Positions 9,343-17,452 of a DNA stretch of 46,082 bases are shown one piece after another (position 1 is the stretch's first letter; each line of letters starts with the position of its first letter). This DNA is from an uncultured Pelagibacteraceae bacterium (GTDB lineage: Bacteria; Pseudomonadota; Alphaproteobacteria; Pelagibacterales; Pelagibacteraceae): positions 1 through 46,082 of the forward strand of contig CACFNH010000006.1 in assembly GCA_902567685.1 (NCBI GenBank), in the 5' to 3' direction. The notes beneath the pieces were generated by a model. The model was not told where the DNA came from. It made no database searches and saw only the letters and a program-made list of their open reading frames with translations. A program made the translations under genes and the position numbers.

Positions 9343-11118
9343 ATGTTTAAAATTATAAAAGACTTACACTGGATCATCGCATCCTCATTTCTCTGCATTT
9401 TTCTTGGGATTTTAACTTTTCTTACTTTTATTAATGAAGGTTTTATTCCTTTAACAGATAAAAATTTACAATTTCTTCTTATAATAGACATTATACTGCT
9501 AATAGTTTTCTTTTCTTTAATTTTTAAAAATGTAATTAGACTTTACTCTGCTGGCAAGAGAAACAAGACTGGATCACAAACTAATTTAAAATATATATCT
9601 CTTTTTTCTTTATTCACCTTTTTACCATCTTTACTAATTGCAATTTTTTCTCTTTTTTTATTTAACTTTGGGGTTCAGAAATTTTTTGATGATCAAATTA
9701 CAAAAGCTGTAAATAATTCATATGATGTTGCAAAAAATTATTTAGAAGAAAGTAAAAAAACTGTTGAGTCAGACATTCTCTTAATGAGCGTAGGAATTAA
9801 TAGAGCTTCCAATCTTTTTTATTCTAACAAAAATAGATTTAGAAACATAATTAGATCAGAAAGACTTTTGAGAAGAATAGACGATGTTTATTTAATTGAT
9901 AGCTCTGGAAACATAATGTTTTCTGAAACAAAAGAGATTGACGCAGTATTTGCCCCACCAACAGAAGAAGAATTTGATAAAGCTTTAGAAGGTTTGCCTG
10001 TAATAATGTCAAATATTGTTGACAAAAAAACATCAGTAATGATTAAGCTGAGTAGTTTAATTGACACTTACCTTTATATTTCAAGAGATATTGAACCAGA
10101 AATTTTAAATTATTTAGATGAAACTGAAGAAGCGGTAACTTTTTATTACTCAGTTGAAAATAGCCAAACAGGAATAAAAGTAACTTTTGCGATAATTTAT
10201 ATAATTTTAGTAACATTGTTATTATTTCTTTCAACAGTAATAGCAATCTCTTTTGCTACTAGATTAACCAAACCAATAATAAATTTAATAGGTGCTTCAG
10301 AAAATATAAGCAAAGGTATTTTAGATGCCAAGGTACCAGATATAGAGTCAGATGAAGAATTTAAGATGTTGAATAAAAATTTTAACAATATGATTGAAAG
10401 ATTAAAAAAACAACAAGAAAAGCTATTAACAGCAGAAAGATATTCTGCTTGGGAAAGTGTTGCTAGAAAGCTTGCTCATGAAATTAAAAATCCACTAACA
10501 CCTATACAATTATCTTTAGATAGACTTCGAGAAAAATATTCTCGTAAAATTTTAGAAGGTGAAAAAGATTTTAATAATTATTTAGAAACTATAAATAGAC
10601 AAATTAAAGATATAGAAAAACTTGCTAATGAATTTTCTAATTTTGCTAGAATGCCAAGACCAATAATGAAAGAAGTTAATATATACTCCGTTACCAAAAG
10701 AGCTGTTGATTTTATAAAAATGTCTACCAATAATGTTATTGAATTAATTTCTGAAAAAGAAAAACTTTTAATTTTTGGAGATGAAGATCAGTTGTATAGG
10801 GTTTTTATTAATTTAATAAAGAACTCAGAGGAATCTTTTTTAGAAAAAAGACAAAAAAAACACGATTTTAAAGGAAAAATTCATATAGAAATTAGAAAGA
10901 ATAATGACTATATAGATATCAAATTGACCGATAATGGCACTGGTATTTCAGATACAAAAAAGGTGATGACACCATACTTTACAACCAAAAAAAAAGGTAC
11001 TGGTCTCGGATTACCTATAGTTAGTAAAATAATTAATGAACATTCAGGAGAACTTGTTATTTCTAATAATCAAAATGAGGGTGTCACTATTTTGATCTCT
11101 CTACCTATGAAAATATGA
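9343..11118 (+). CDS. ntrY: NtrY-type membrane sensor histidine kinase (no PAS domain)
   Basis: NtrY is the membrane sensor of the NtrY-NtrX two-component system, linked in other alphaproteobacteria to nitrogen, redox and envelope control. Membrane segments are at about 10-32, 44-62 and 82-106, then an extracytoplasmic region of about 170 residues, and a fourth at about 280-305. A HAMP region (about 306-360) leads directly into the HisKA motif with phosphorylated His379 in LAHEIKNPLTPIQLS. The ATPase domain shows NLIKNSEES, DNGTGI and KKKGTGLGLPIV. At 591 residues it is clearly shorter than typical NtrY (over 700), because the PAS domain between HAMP and HisKA has no room here. It overlaps ntrX by 4 bases. 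Confidence 0.92.
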   Translation: MFKIIKDLHWIIASSFLCIFLGILTFLTFINEGFIPLTDKNLQFLLIIDIILLIVFFSLIFKNVIRLYSAGKRNKTGSQTNLKYISLFSLFTFLPSLLIAIFSLFLFNFGVQKFFDDQITKAVNNSYDVAKNYLEESKKTVESDILLMSVGINRASNLFYSNKNRFRNIIRSERLLRRIDDVYLIDSSGNIMFSETKEIDAVFAPPTEEEFDKALEGLPVIMSNIVDKKTSVMIKLSSLIDTYLYISRDIEPEILNYLDETEEAVTFYYSVENSQTGIKVTFAIIYIILVTLLLFLSTVIAISFATRLTKPIINLIGASENISKGILDAKVPDIESDEEFKMLNKNFNNMIERLKKQQEKLLTAERYSAWESVARKLAHEIKNPLTPIQLSLDRLREKYSRKILEGEKDFNNYLETINRQIKDIEKLANEFSNFARMPRPIMKEVNIYSVTKRAVDFIKMSTNNVIELISEKEKLLIFGDEDQLYRVFINLIKNSEESFLEKRQKKHDFKGKIHIEIRKNNDYIDIKLTDNGTGISDTKKVMTPYFTTKKKGTGLGLPIVSKIINEHSGELVISNNQNEGVTILISLPMKI

Positions 11119-12482
11119 AAAGTGAAATTTTAGTAATAGATGATAATGCAGATATACGTTTTTTGATTTGCAACATTTTAAAAGAAAAAGATTATGTTGT
11201 AAGATCTGCAGCAAATTACGACCAAGCCCTTTTTGAAATTAATAAAAAAATTCCAGATTTAGCTGTAATAGACATTAAACTCGACAAAGGCGATAGAGAT
11301 GGAATTGATCTTTTAAAACATATTATGAAAATTAATAAAACTGTACCTGTTATTATGATTTCAGGACATGCAAATGTACAGCTTGCAGTTGAAGCTATTA
11401 GAATTGGCGCTTATGAGTTTGTAGAAAAGCCGTTTTCTACAGAAAAAATATTAAATTATGTGACCAGAGCTCTTGAAATTTTTGATCTTAAAAAGCAAAA
11501 AGAAAGTTTAGAAAAAAAACTTTTTCACTCTTTTGATCTGGTGGGCAAAGGGCCAGAAATAACAAAAGTCAAAAAAACTATAGAAAAACTTTCTTCGGTA
11601 GAGAGTAGGGTTTTAATCACTGGCCAAACTGGTACCGGAAAAGAATTGGTAGCCAGAAAAATTCATAAAAACTCACTCAGATCTAAAAATCCTTTTATTG
11701 TTTTAAATGCTGCTTTACTTCAGGAAAAGAAGTATGAGAAAGAATTATTTGGAGAGGAGTACGAAGACGGAAATATTTCTTATGGTGTTCTTGAAAGAGC
11801 AAATAAAGGAACTTTATTGATTGATGAAGTTTCAGAAATACCATTAGAAATACAAGCAAATATTTTACGTGTTCTTATAGATCAAAAATTTAAAAGGATT
11901 AATGGAACTAAATATATTAATACAAATATAAGAATTATTTCATCTTCATCAAAAAATTTAAAAGATTTAATAAGTAAAGGAAACTTTAGGGAAGATTTAT
12001 ATCATAGGCTAAATGTTGTTCCGATAGAACTCCCTCCTTTAACTTCAAGAACAGAAGATATTCCTTTATTAATTAATTATTTCAAAGAAAAATTAGCAGA
12101 TTTAAATGGTGTTCCTGAAGCCTTGATAGATACCAGTAATGACAATTTATACACTTATGATTGGCCTGGAAATATTAGAGAACTTCGAAATTTAGTCGAG
12201 AGAGTTACTATTCTTTCAGTGAATGAGAATAAAGAAAATATTAATAAAATTTTAAATGATATTTTAAGCAAAAGTTCTTTAAATAAAAACAATACAGATT
12301 TAATTAATGATACGATGTCCTATCCTTTAAAAGAAGCTAGAGAGGAGTTCGAAAAAAGATATTTAGTAAATCAATTAAAAAAAAATCAGGGAAATATTTC
12401 AAAAACGGCAGACCACATAGGCATGGAGAGATCTGCTCTACATAGAAAACTTAAATCTTTAGGTATAAAAGGTATAAATTAA
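11115..12482 (+). CDS. ntrX: NtrX-type response regulator lacking the GAFTGA loop
   Basis: NtrX is the partner of NtrY. The receiver domain (1 to about 120) has the acidic pocket IDDNAD and phospho-acceptor Asp53 in AVIDIKLD. The AAA+ domain shows Walker A GQTGTGKE, Walker B GTLLIDEVSEIP, and NIRIISSSSKNL. The segment after ELFG (from residue 210) reads EEYEDGNISYG, so the GAFTGA loop that contacts sigma-54 is absent. The Fis-type helix-turn-helix is at the end (NQGNISKTADHIGMERSALHRKL). Length is 455 residues, usual for NtrX. The missing loop fits a regulator that works without sigma-54. trkA follows after 2 bases. Confidence 0.93.
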   Translation: MKSEILVIDDNADIRFLICNILKEKDYVVRSAANYDQALFEINKKIPDLAVIDIKLDKGDRDGIDLLKHIMKINKTVPVIMISGHANVQLAVEAIRIGAYEFVEKPFSTEKILNYVTRALEIFDLKKQKESLEKKLFHSFDLVGKGPEITKVKKTIEKLSSVESRVLITGQTGTGKELVARKIHKNSLRSKNPFIVLNAALLQEKKYEKELFGEEYEDGNISYGVLERANKGTLLIDEVSEIPLEIQANILRVLIDQKFKRINGTKYINTNIRIISSSSKNLKDLISKGNFREDLYHRLNVVPIELPPLTSRTEDIPLLINYFKEKLADLNGVPEALIDTSNDNLYTYDWPGNIRELRNLVERVTILSVNENKENINKILNDILSKSSLNKNNTDLINDTMSYPLKEAREEFEKRYLVNQLKKNQGNISKTADHIGMERSALHRKLKSLGIKGIN

Positions 12483-12484
12483 TC

Positions 12485-13858
12485 ATGAATATAATCATAT
12501 GTGGAGCTGGTAAAGTAGGCTTCTCAATAAGCAAACAACTTTCAGCTCAAGGACATGCAGTTACAGTTATAGATCAATCCAAAGATGATATAAAAAAAAT
12601 AAACGAAACTCAGGATGTTAAAGGCATTGTAGGCAGAGCTACTTTGCCATCGGTACTTGAGAACGCTGGTGCAGAAAAAACTGACATGATTATTGCTGTA
12701 ACTAGAAATGATGAAACAAACATGATTATTTGCCAATTGGCAAGTTCACTTTTCAACATATCAAAAAAAATTGCCAGAATAAGATCGAAAGAATTTTTAG
12801 AGGGAAAATGGAGCAAATTATATAATAAATCTAATATTCCAATTGATGTAATTATTTCTCCTGAGATTGAAGTTGCTAAATCTCTTTTTAGAAGGTTAGA
12901 AGCACCTGGAGCTTTAGACAGTGTACCGTTTGCTAATGGAAAAGTTAAAATGCTTGAGATCTCAGTTGAAAAAAACTGCCCTGTCATTAATACTGCTTTA
13001 AAAAATTTAACTGAAAAATTTCCAAATTTTAAAGCTAAAATACTTGGAGCAGTAAGAAAAGAAAAATTCATCTTTTTAAAGAAAAATGACAAAATGACAG
13101 AAGGAGACAAAGTTTACCTAGTTGTTAGCAGTGATCAATTGAATGAAATTTTAAAAGCATTTGGTCATGATGAAAAAACTGCAGAAAAAATTCTTATTAT
13201 TGGTGGTGGAAATATTGGATTAAATTTGGCCAAATTAGTAGAAAGTAATTTTAAAGGAGCAAGAGTTAAAATAATTGAAAAAAATAAATCACGAGCAGAA
13301 GAGATTGCAAATGAATTAGAGTCCTCAATTGTTATTAATGGAGACGGTTTAGACGAAGAAATATTAAAAGAGGCTAAAATTGAGGAATCCGAAACTGTAT
13401 TAGCTTTAACAAACGATGACGAAAATAACATTATGGCTTGCGTACTTGCAGAAAAAACTGCTCCTAATAAAAGAACAATAGCTATAGTTAACAAGTCTAA
13501 TTACAGTTTGTTGCAAAGTTCCTTGAACATTGATGATCTAGTAGATCCAAGAATGACAACTGTATCTAGAATTATGGAACATGTTCACAAAGGAACGATA
13601 GGAACCGTCTATTCTTTGCTTGATGGAGAATATGAATTTATTGAAGCAGAGATACAAGAGAAGTCAGAGTTATTAAACAAAAAAATAAAAGATTCTGATT
13701 TACCTGAACATATTAGAATTGGAGCCATAGTTAGAAAAAAGGAAGTTATCATCCCTAGATCAAGCTCTGTTTTTGAAAAAGGGGATCTTGTAGTTTTTTT
13801 AGCAAAAAGAGAAAATTTAAAAGAAGTCGAAAGTATTTTTGCAGTTAGTTCTATATAA
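12485..13858 (+). CDS. trkA: Trk potassium uptake regulatory subunit TrkA
   Basis: TrkA is the cytoplasmic NAD-binding ring that gates the TrkH potassium channel. The 457 residues contain two tandem RCK units. The first Rossmann fold starts CGAGKVGFSISKQL with the acidic VIDQSKDD, and the second starts at about residue 233 with IGGGNIGLNLAKLVE and IIEKNKSRAEEIA. Each is followed by a TrkA-C domain, the second ending IIPRSSSVFEKGDLVVFLA. The gene follows ntrX by 2 bases and precedes trkH by 7. The ntrYX-trkA order is conserved in alphaproteobacteria; hfq, often next, is replaced here by trkH. Confidence 0.96.
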   Translation: MNIIICGAGKVGFSISKQLSAQGHAVTVIDQSKDDIKKINETQDVKGIVGRATLPSVLENAGAEKTDMIIAVTRNDETNMIICQLASSLFNISKKIARIRSKEFLEGKWSKLYNKSNIPIDVIISPEIEVAKSLFRRLEAPGALDSVPFANGKVKMLEISVEKNCPVINTALKNLTEKFPNFKAKILGAVRKEKFIFLKKNDKMTEGDKVYLVVSSDQLNEILKAFGHDEKTAEKILIIGGGNIGLNLAKLVESNFKGARVKIIEKNKSRAEEIANELESSIVINGDGLDEEILKEAKIEESETVLALTNDDENNIMACVLAEKTAPNKRTIAIVNKSNYSLLQSSLNIDDLVDPRMTTVSRIMEHVHKGTIGTVYSLLDGEYEFIEAEIQEKSELLNKKIKDSDLPEHIRIGAIVRKKEVIIPRSSSVFEKGDLVVFLAKRENLKEVESIFAVSSI

Positions 13859-13865
13859 TTAAAAA

Positions 13866-15284
13866 ATGAATTTTAGAGGTATTTCATACTATCTTGGACT
13901 CTTTTGCTTTCCTATAACTTTTTTATCTTTTTTAAATATTTTATACTCTTCATACTTTGATTATTTTTTAAACTTTAATTCTTATGTAATTACGCTCATA
14001 GTATCATTTTTGCTTGGTTTATCTTTTTACTTTATTGGAAAAAAAATAGATAAAAAAATAAATTTTTATGAACAAATTTTTTTAGTAATATTAATCTACG
14101 TTGTTGTATCTATACTAATCTCAATTCCCTATTACTTAAGCAATTATCAAATTACTTTTATAAATTCTATTTTTGAGTCATTTTCTGGAATTACAGGCAC
14201 TGGATTTTCAATATTTGATAATGTCAAATATTTAGATCCTACATTATTACTTTGGAGATCATCCTCTCAATGGATTGGTGGACTTTACTTTCTAATATTT
14301 TTATTTTTATTTTTTTCCAACAATCAATTTAATTATAAATTAACAAAATTAGTTTATAGCGATGAGAAAAATTTAAATATAGAAGCAAGTCTTAAAAAAA
14401 TCTCATTAAAGATATTTTTTTTATACTCATTATTAACTTTCTTTGTTTTTGTATTATTTTCAATTTCAGGGGTGAGACTTTTCAATGGTCTTAATCTTAC
14501 AATGACCTTGATTTCATCAGGAGGTTTTTTGCCTACAAATTCTTTGGATCATATTATAAAAAATAACACACAGGAAATAATTCTAATTCTATCTTTTTTG
14601 CTTTCAATGCTTAATATATTTTTTATTTATAATCTTTTTATAATAAAAAATGTTTTGAAAGAGCATTATGAAGATTTTTTTATAATCTTATTAGCTGTTT
14701 TCTTTTCTATTCTGCTTTTATTATCAGTTGATACACTTGATATTTTTCAATCATTTGCAAATACTTTAAGCAGTATTTCAAATTCTGGAATAAGCATTGG
14801 TGAAATTGGTAATAATTTTTCTTTATATCTTTTATTTCTTACAATAATAGGAGGATCTATAATATCTACTACTTCAGGCATTAAACCTTTGAGAATATTT
14901 ATTCTTCTTAAATCTTCCTTTACAGAGATAATTAAGCTTGTAAGACCAAACAATGTTTTTAATCAATACATATTGTATTCAGATAAAAAGATGGATAATG
15001 AAAATATAAAATTATCTTTTTTAATTTTTATATCTTTTTTTATAAGCTTATTTATTTTATCTGGCATTTTGCTTTTTGATAATGTGAGCTTTGAAAGTTC
15101 ATTTAAACTATCTCTTCTTACCTTAACAAACACATCAACATCTGATCTTTATGGTTTGGATGAATTTAAATTTTCTAATTTGCTAACAAGTTCTAAAATT
15201 TTTCTCATTATATTTATGACAATTGCAAAAATTGAGCTAATATCACTATTTTTAATAATTAAACAAATGTTTTTTAAAAATTAA
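13866..15284 (+). CDS. trkH: TrkH-family potassium transporter subunit
   Basis: TrkH is the membrane channel partner of TrkA for potassium uptake. The 472-residue protein is very hydrophobic. Four pore-loop segments can be seen: ESFSGITGTGFSIFD (about 97-111), followed by LLLWRSSSQWIGGLYFLIF; LISSGGFLPTNS; SSISNSGISIGEIG with TSGIKPLRIFILLK after it; and LTNTSTSDLYGLDEF near the C-terminus. This fourfold M1-P-M2 repeat is the hallmark of the Trk/Ktr/HKT superfamily. The protein is slightly shorter than E. coli TrkH and the loops vary from consensus, so selectivity is assumed from the family. The start is 7 bases after trkA. Confidence 0.9.
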   Translation: MNFRGISYYLGLFCFPITFLSFLNILYSSYFDYFLNFNSYVITLIVSFLLGLSFYFIGKKIDKKINFYEQIFLVILIYVVVSILISIPYYLSNYQITFINSIFESFSGITGTGFSIFDNVKYLDPTLLLWRSSSQWIGGLYFLIFLFLFFSNNQFNYKLTKLVYSDEKNLNIEASLKKISLKIFFLYSLLTFFVFVLFSISGVRLFNGLNLTMTLISSGGFLPTNSLDHIIKNNTQEIILILSFLLSMLNIFFIYNLFIIKNVLKEHYEDFFIILLAVFFSILLLLSVDTLDIFQSFANTLSSISNSGISIGEIGNNFSLYLLFLTIIGGSIISTTSGIKPLRIFILLKSSFTEIIKLVRPNNVFNQYILYSDKKMDNENIKLSFLIFISFFISLFILSGILLFDNVSFESSFKLSLLTLTNTSTSDLYGLDEFKFSNLLTSSKIFLIIFMTIAKIELISLFLIIKQMFFKN

Positions 15285-15287
15285 ATT

Positions 15288-16334
15288 ATGTCGAAGATAG
15301 TTATAATTGGTGCTGGTGCAATGGGTTCTGCTTTTTCTTTCCCTTGTTTAGATAATAATCATGACACAAGTATCATAGGAACGCATTTAGAAGATAAATT
15401 TATTGATGAACTTAAAAAAAATAATAACTTACATCCCGCTATAAAAATAAATATTCCTCAAGGTATAAATATTTTAAAATTTGAAAAATTTGAATCTATT
15501 TTTAAATCAAAAGTTGATCTTATTATCCTTGCTATTAGTTCCAAGGGTATAGAATGGGTAGCTGAACAAATTTATAAAATTTACAAAAACACAGACATGC
15601 CATATTTGTTGATGCTTACTAAGGGATTAAGTATTCATAAAAATAATTATGAGCTTCTAGTAGATAAGTTAGAACGCTTACTTCACTCAAAAGGAATTAG
15701 GAAAACAAATATATCTGCATTAGGAGGACCTTGTTTAGCTTCTGGACTGGCCAACAAAATTCATAGCAGCGTTGTAATAGCTAACAAAGATATAAAAACT
15801 GCTAAAAAAATTTCTAATTTATTAAAAACTAATTATTATCATACGTCTCATAGCGATGATCTAATAGGAGTTGAAGTTTGCGCTGCAATTAAGAATATAT
15901 TTTCGATGGCAGTTGGGGCATCGAAAGGACTTTGTAGTGATAACGCTACAAACGAAATTAAGGAGAAAAACTATTTAAACACAGCCTCGGCGTTAATTAA
16001 ACAATCTATTTATGAAATGGAAATTTTTACTGAACATTTAAAAGGAAAAAAAGAAACTGTATCTGGATTAGCTGGACTAGGAGATCTTTATGTTAGTTCT
16101 GGTGGAGGCAGAAATAGTAAAATGGGATCTTACCTTGGAGAGGGAATGACTTTTTCTCAGGCTAAAAAAACAAAGATGGAAAAGATTACCGTGGAAGGTG
16201 CAGACCTAATTTTTGAAATAGGCAAGCAAGTTAAGCAGGATTTTAATGAAAAAAAACTCCCTTTAATGATAGCTATGATTGATGCTATTCTAGAGGATAA
16301 AAAACTAGAAATTAAATGGGAGAATTTTAGTTAA
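15288..16334 (+). CDS. gpsA: NAD(P)H-dependent glycerol-3-phosphate dehydrogenase
   Basis: GpsA interconverts dihydroxyacetone phosphate and sn-glycerol 3-phosphate, usually supplying phospholipid backbones. The 348 residues begin with the dinucleotide-binding IIGAGAMGSAFSFPCLDNN. The catalytic region has GVEVCAAIKNIFSMAVGASKG, whose lysine is the catalytic one, and SGLAGLGDLYVSSGGGRNSK. The usual SGPSFAxE segment is changed to GGPCLASGLA, an unusual variant. It follows trkH by 3 bases and shares a TAATG junction with the protease gene, which in turn runs into glpK. The position next to glycerol kinase suggests a link to glycerol use as well as lipid synthesis. Confidence 0.9.
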   Translation: MSKIVIIGAGAMGSAFSFPCLDNNHDTSIIGTHLEDKFIDELKKNNNLHPAIKINIPQGINILKFEKFESIFKSKVDLIILAISSKGIEWVAEQIYKIYKNTDMPYLLMLTKGLSIHKNNYELLVDKLERLLHSKGIRKTNISALGGPCLASGLANKIHSSVVIANKDIKTAKKISNLLKTNYYHTSHSDDLIGVEVCAAIKNIFSMAVGASKGLCSDNATNEIKEKNYLNTASALIKQSIYEMEIFTEHLKGKKETVSGLAGLGDLYVSSGGGRNSKMGSYLGEGMTFSQAKKTKMEKITVEGADLIFEIGKQVKQDFNEKKLPLMIAMIDAILEDKKLEIKWENFS

Positions 16335-17452
16335 TGAAAAAAATTTTAGGAGTCATATTTTTTTCATTTTTTCTTTACGGATGTCCTTCGACAGAAGTAT
16401 TAAATACCACTGGAGTTTGGAATTACCCTTGGCCTCAAGGATTAACAAAAAATCAATTTATTGAAAAATATTTTGCTGGAAAATCCCTTGACTCTGTTGA
16501 GGGGGTTTATATTGGATCAAACAATAAATATGAGATTGCTGTAATAAAAAATACTTTCAACATACTTTCAGCTTATAATTATCTTGGAATTCTTACTGAT
16601 GAGAATGCAAGTTTTTGGAGAGTTGGAGAAGTAAAAATTAGACTTAAAAAGACCGCAACACCAACTTTGTTGACTGGCGATTTTTTTATGGGTGATAAAC
16701 GAAGACTTGGAAGAACTTTTATATTCAAAGATGGTTATTTTGAAGTTAGTTTACCTACAGGATATTATGGAGCATCTCAAAAATGGATGTTCATAAAAAC
16801 TTATCCCGAATATTCACAAAAAACTTCTAAGAAAAAATCGACAAAGAAAAAAAACAAACCATCATCAGGATCTGCTTTTTTTGTTGATAATAGAGGACAC
16901 ATAATTACCAACCATCATGTTGTAAAAGGATGTAACAACAAATCAAAAATTATGTACAAAAATAAAGAAGTTGAAGCAAAACTGATTGCAAAAGATGACT
17001 ATCTTGATTTGGCATTATTAAAGGCAGATATCAATAATGATGATTATATCTTACTCTCAAACAAATCTCCAAAAAAATTAGAGAGAGTTATAGCTGCAGG
17101 ATATCAGTTTGGAAAGTTTTTAAGTGATGATATCAAATTTACATCAGGTATTATTAGTTCTCTTAAAGGTGTTAAAGACGATAGCACAAGAATACAGATT
17201 GATGCTGCTCTTAATCCTGGAAGTAGCGGAGGCCCAATAGTTTATGAAGACACAGGAAAGTTAGCAGGTGTTTCCGTTTCAGGTTTAAGAAAAGATTTAT
17301 CTGAAGGTATTAATTTTGGAATAAAAGCATCTTCAGTTAAAGGTTTCTTAGAATCAAATCAAATTGATATTTCAACTCTTCCAGAAAGATATTCCAAAAA
17401 AGATCTATCCAATTTATTAGAGAAAACAGTTTTATATACTTTTTGTAAATAA
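16334..17452 (+). CDS. Trypsin-like serine protease lipoprotein
   Basis: The protein begins with a lipoprotein signal (MKKILGVIFFSFFLYGC, lipobox LYGC, Cys17), so it is probably membrane-anchored facing the periplasm. An N-terminal region of about 150 residues (VWNYPWPQGLTKNQFIEKYF, VEGVYIGSNNKYEIAVIK) is not recognised. A lysine-rich linker (KKKSTKKKNKPSSG) leads to a chymotrypsin-fold protease domain. The triad is His195 in ITNHHVV, Asp225 in YLDLALL and Ser298 in NPGSSGGP. No PDZ domain follows, unlike DegP/HtrA. It sits between gpsA and glpK with one-base overlaps on both sides. The fold and triad are clear; the substrate is unknown. Confidence 0.85.
   Translation: MKKILGVIFFSFFLYGCPSTEVLNTTGVWNYPWPQGLTKNQFIEKYFAGKSLDSVEGVYIGSNNKYEIAVIKNTFNILSAYNYLGILTDENASFWRVGEVKIRLKKTATPTLLTGDFFMGDKRRLGRTFIFKDGYFEVSLPTGYYGASQKWMFIKTYPEYSQKTSKKKSTKKKNKPSSGSAFFVDNRGHIITNHHVVKGCNNKSKIMYKNKEVEAKLIAKDDYLDLALLKADINNDDYILLSNKSPKKLERVIAAGYQFGKFLSDDIKFTSGIISSLKGVKDDSTRIQIDAALNPGSSGGPIVYEDTGKLAGVSVSGLRKDLSEGINFGIKASSVKGFLESNQIDISTLPERYSKKDLSNLLEKTVLYTFCK

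Noticed and set aside
12610-13110. Minus-strand open frame of 166 codons inside trkA
   Set aside because: The plus-strand RCK motifs are intact; the antisense product is Ser/Phe-rich without domains.
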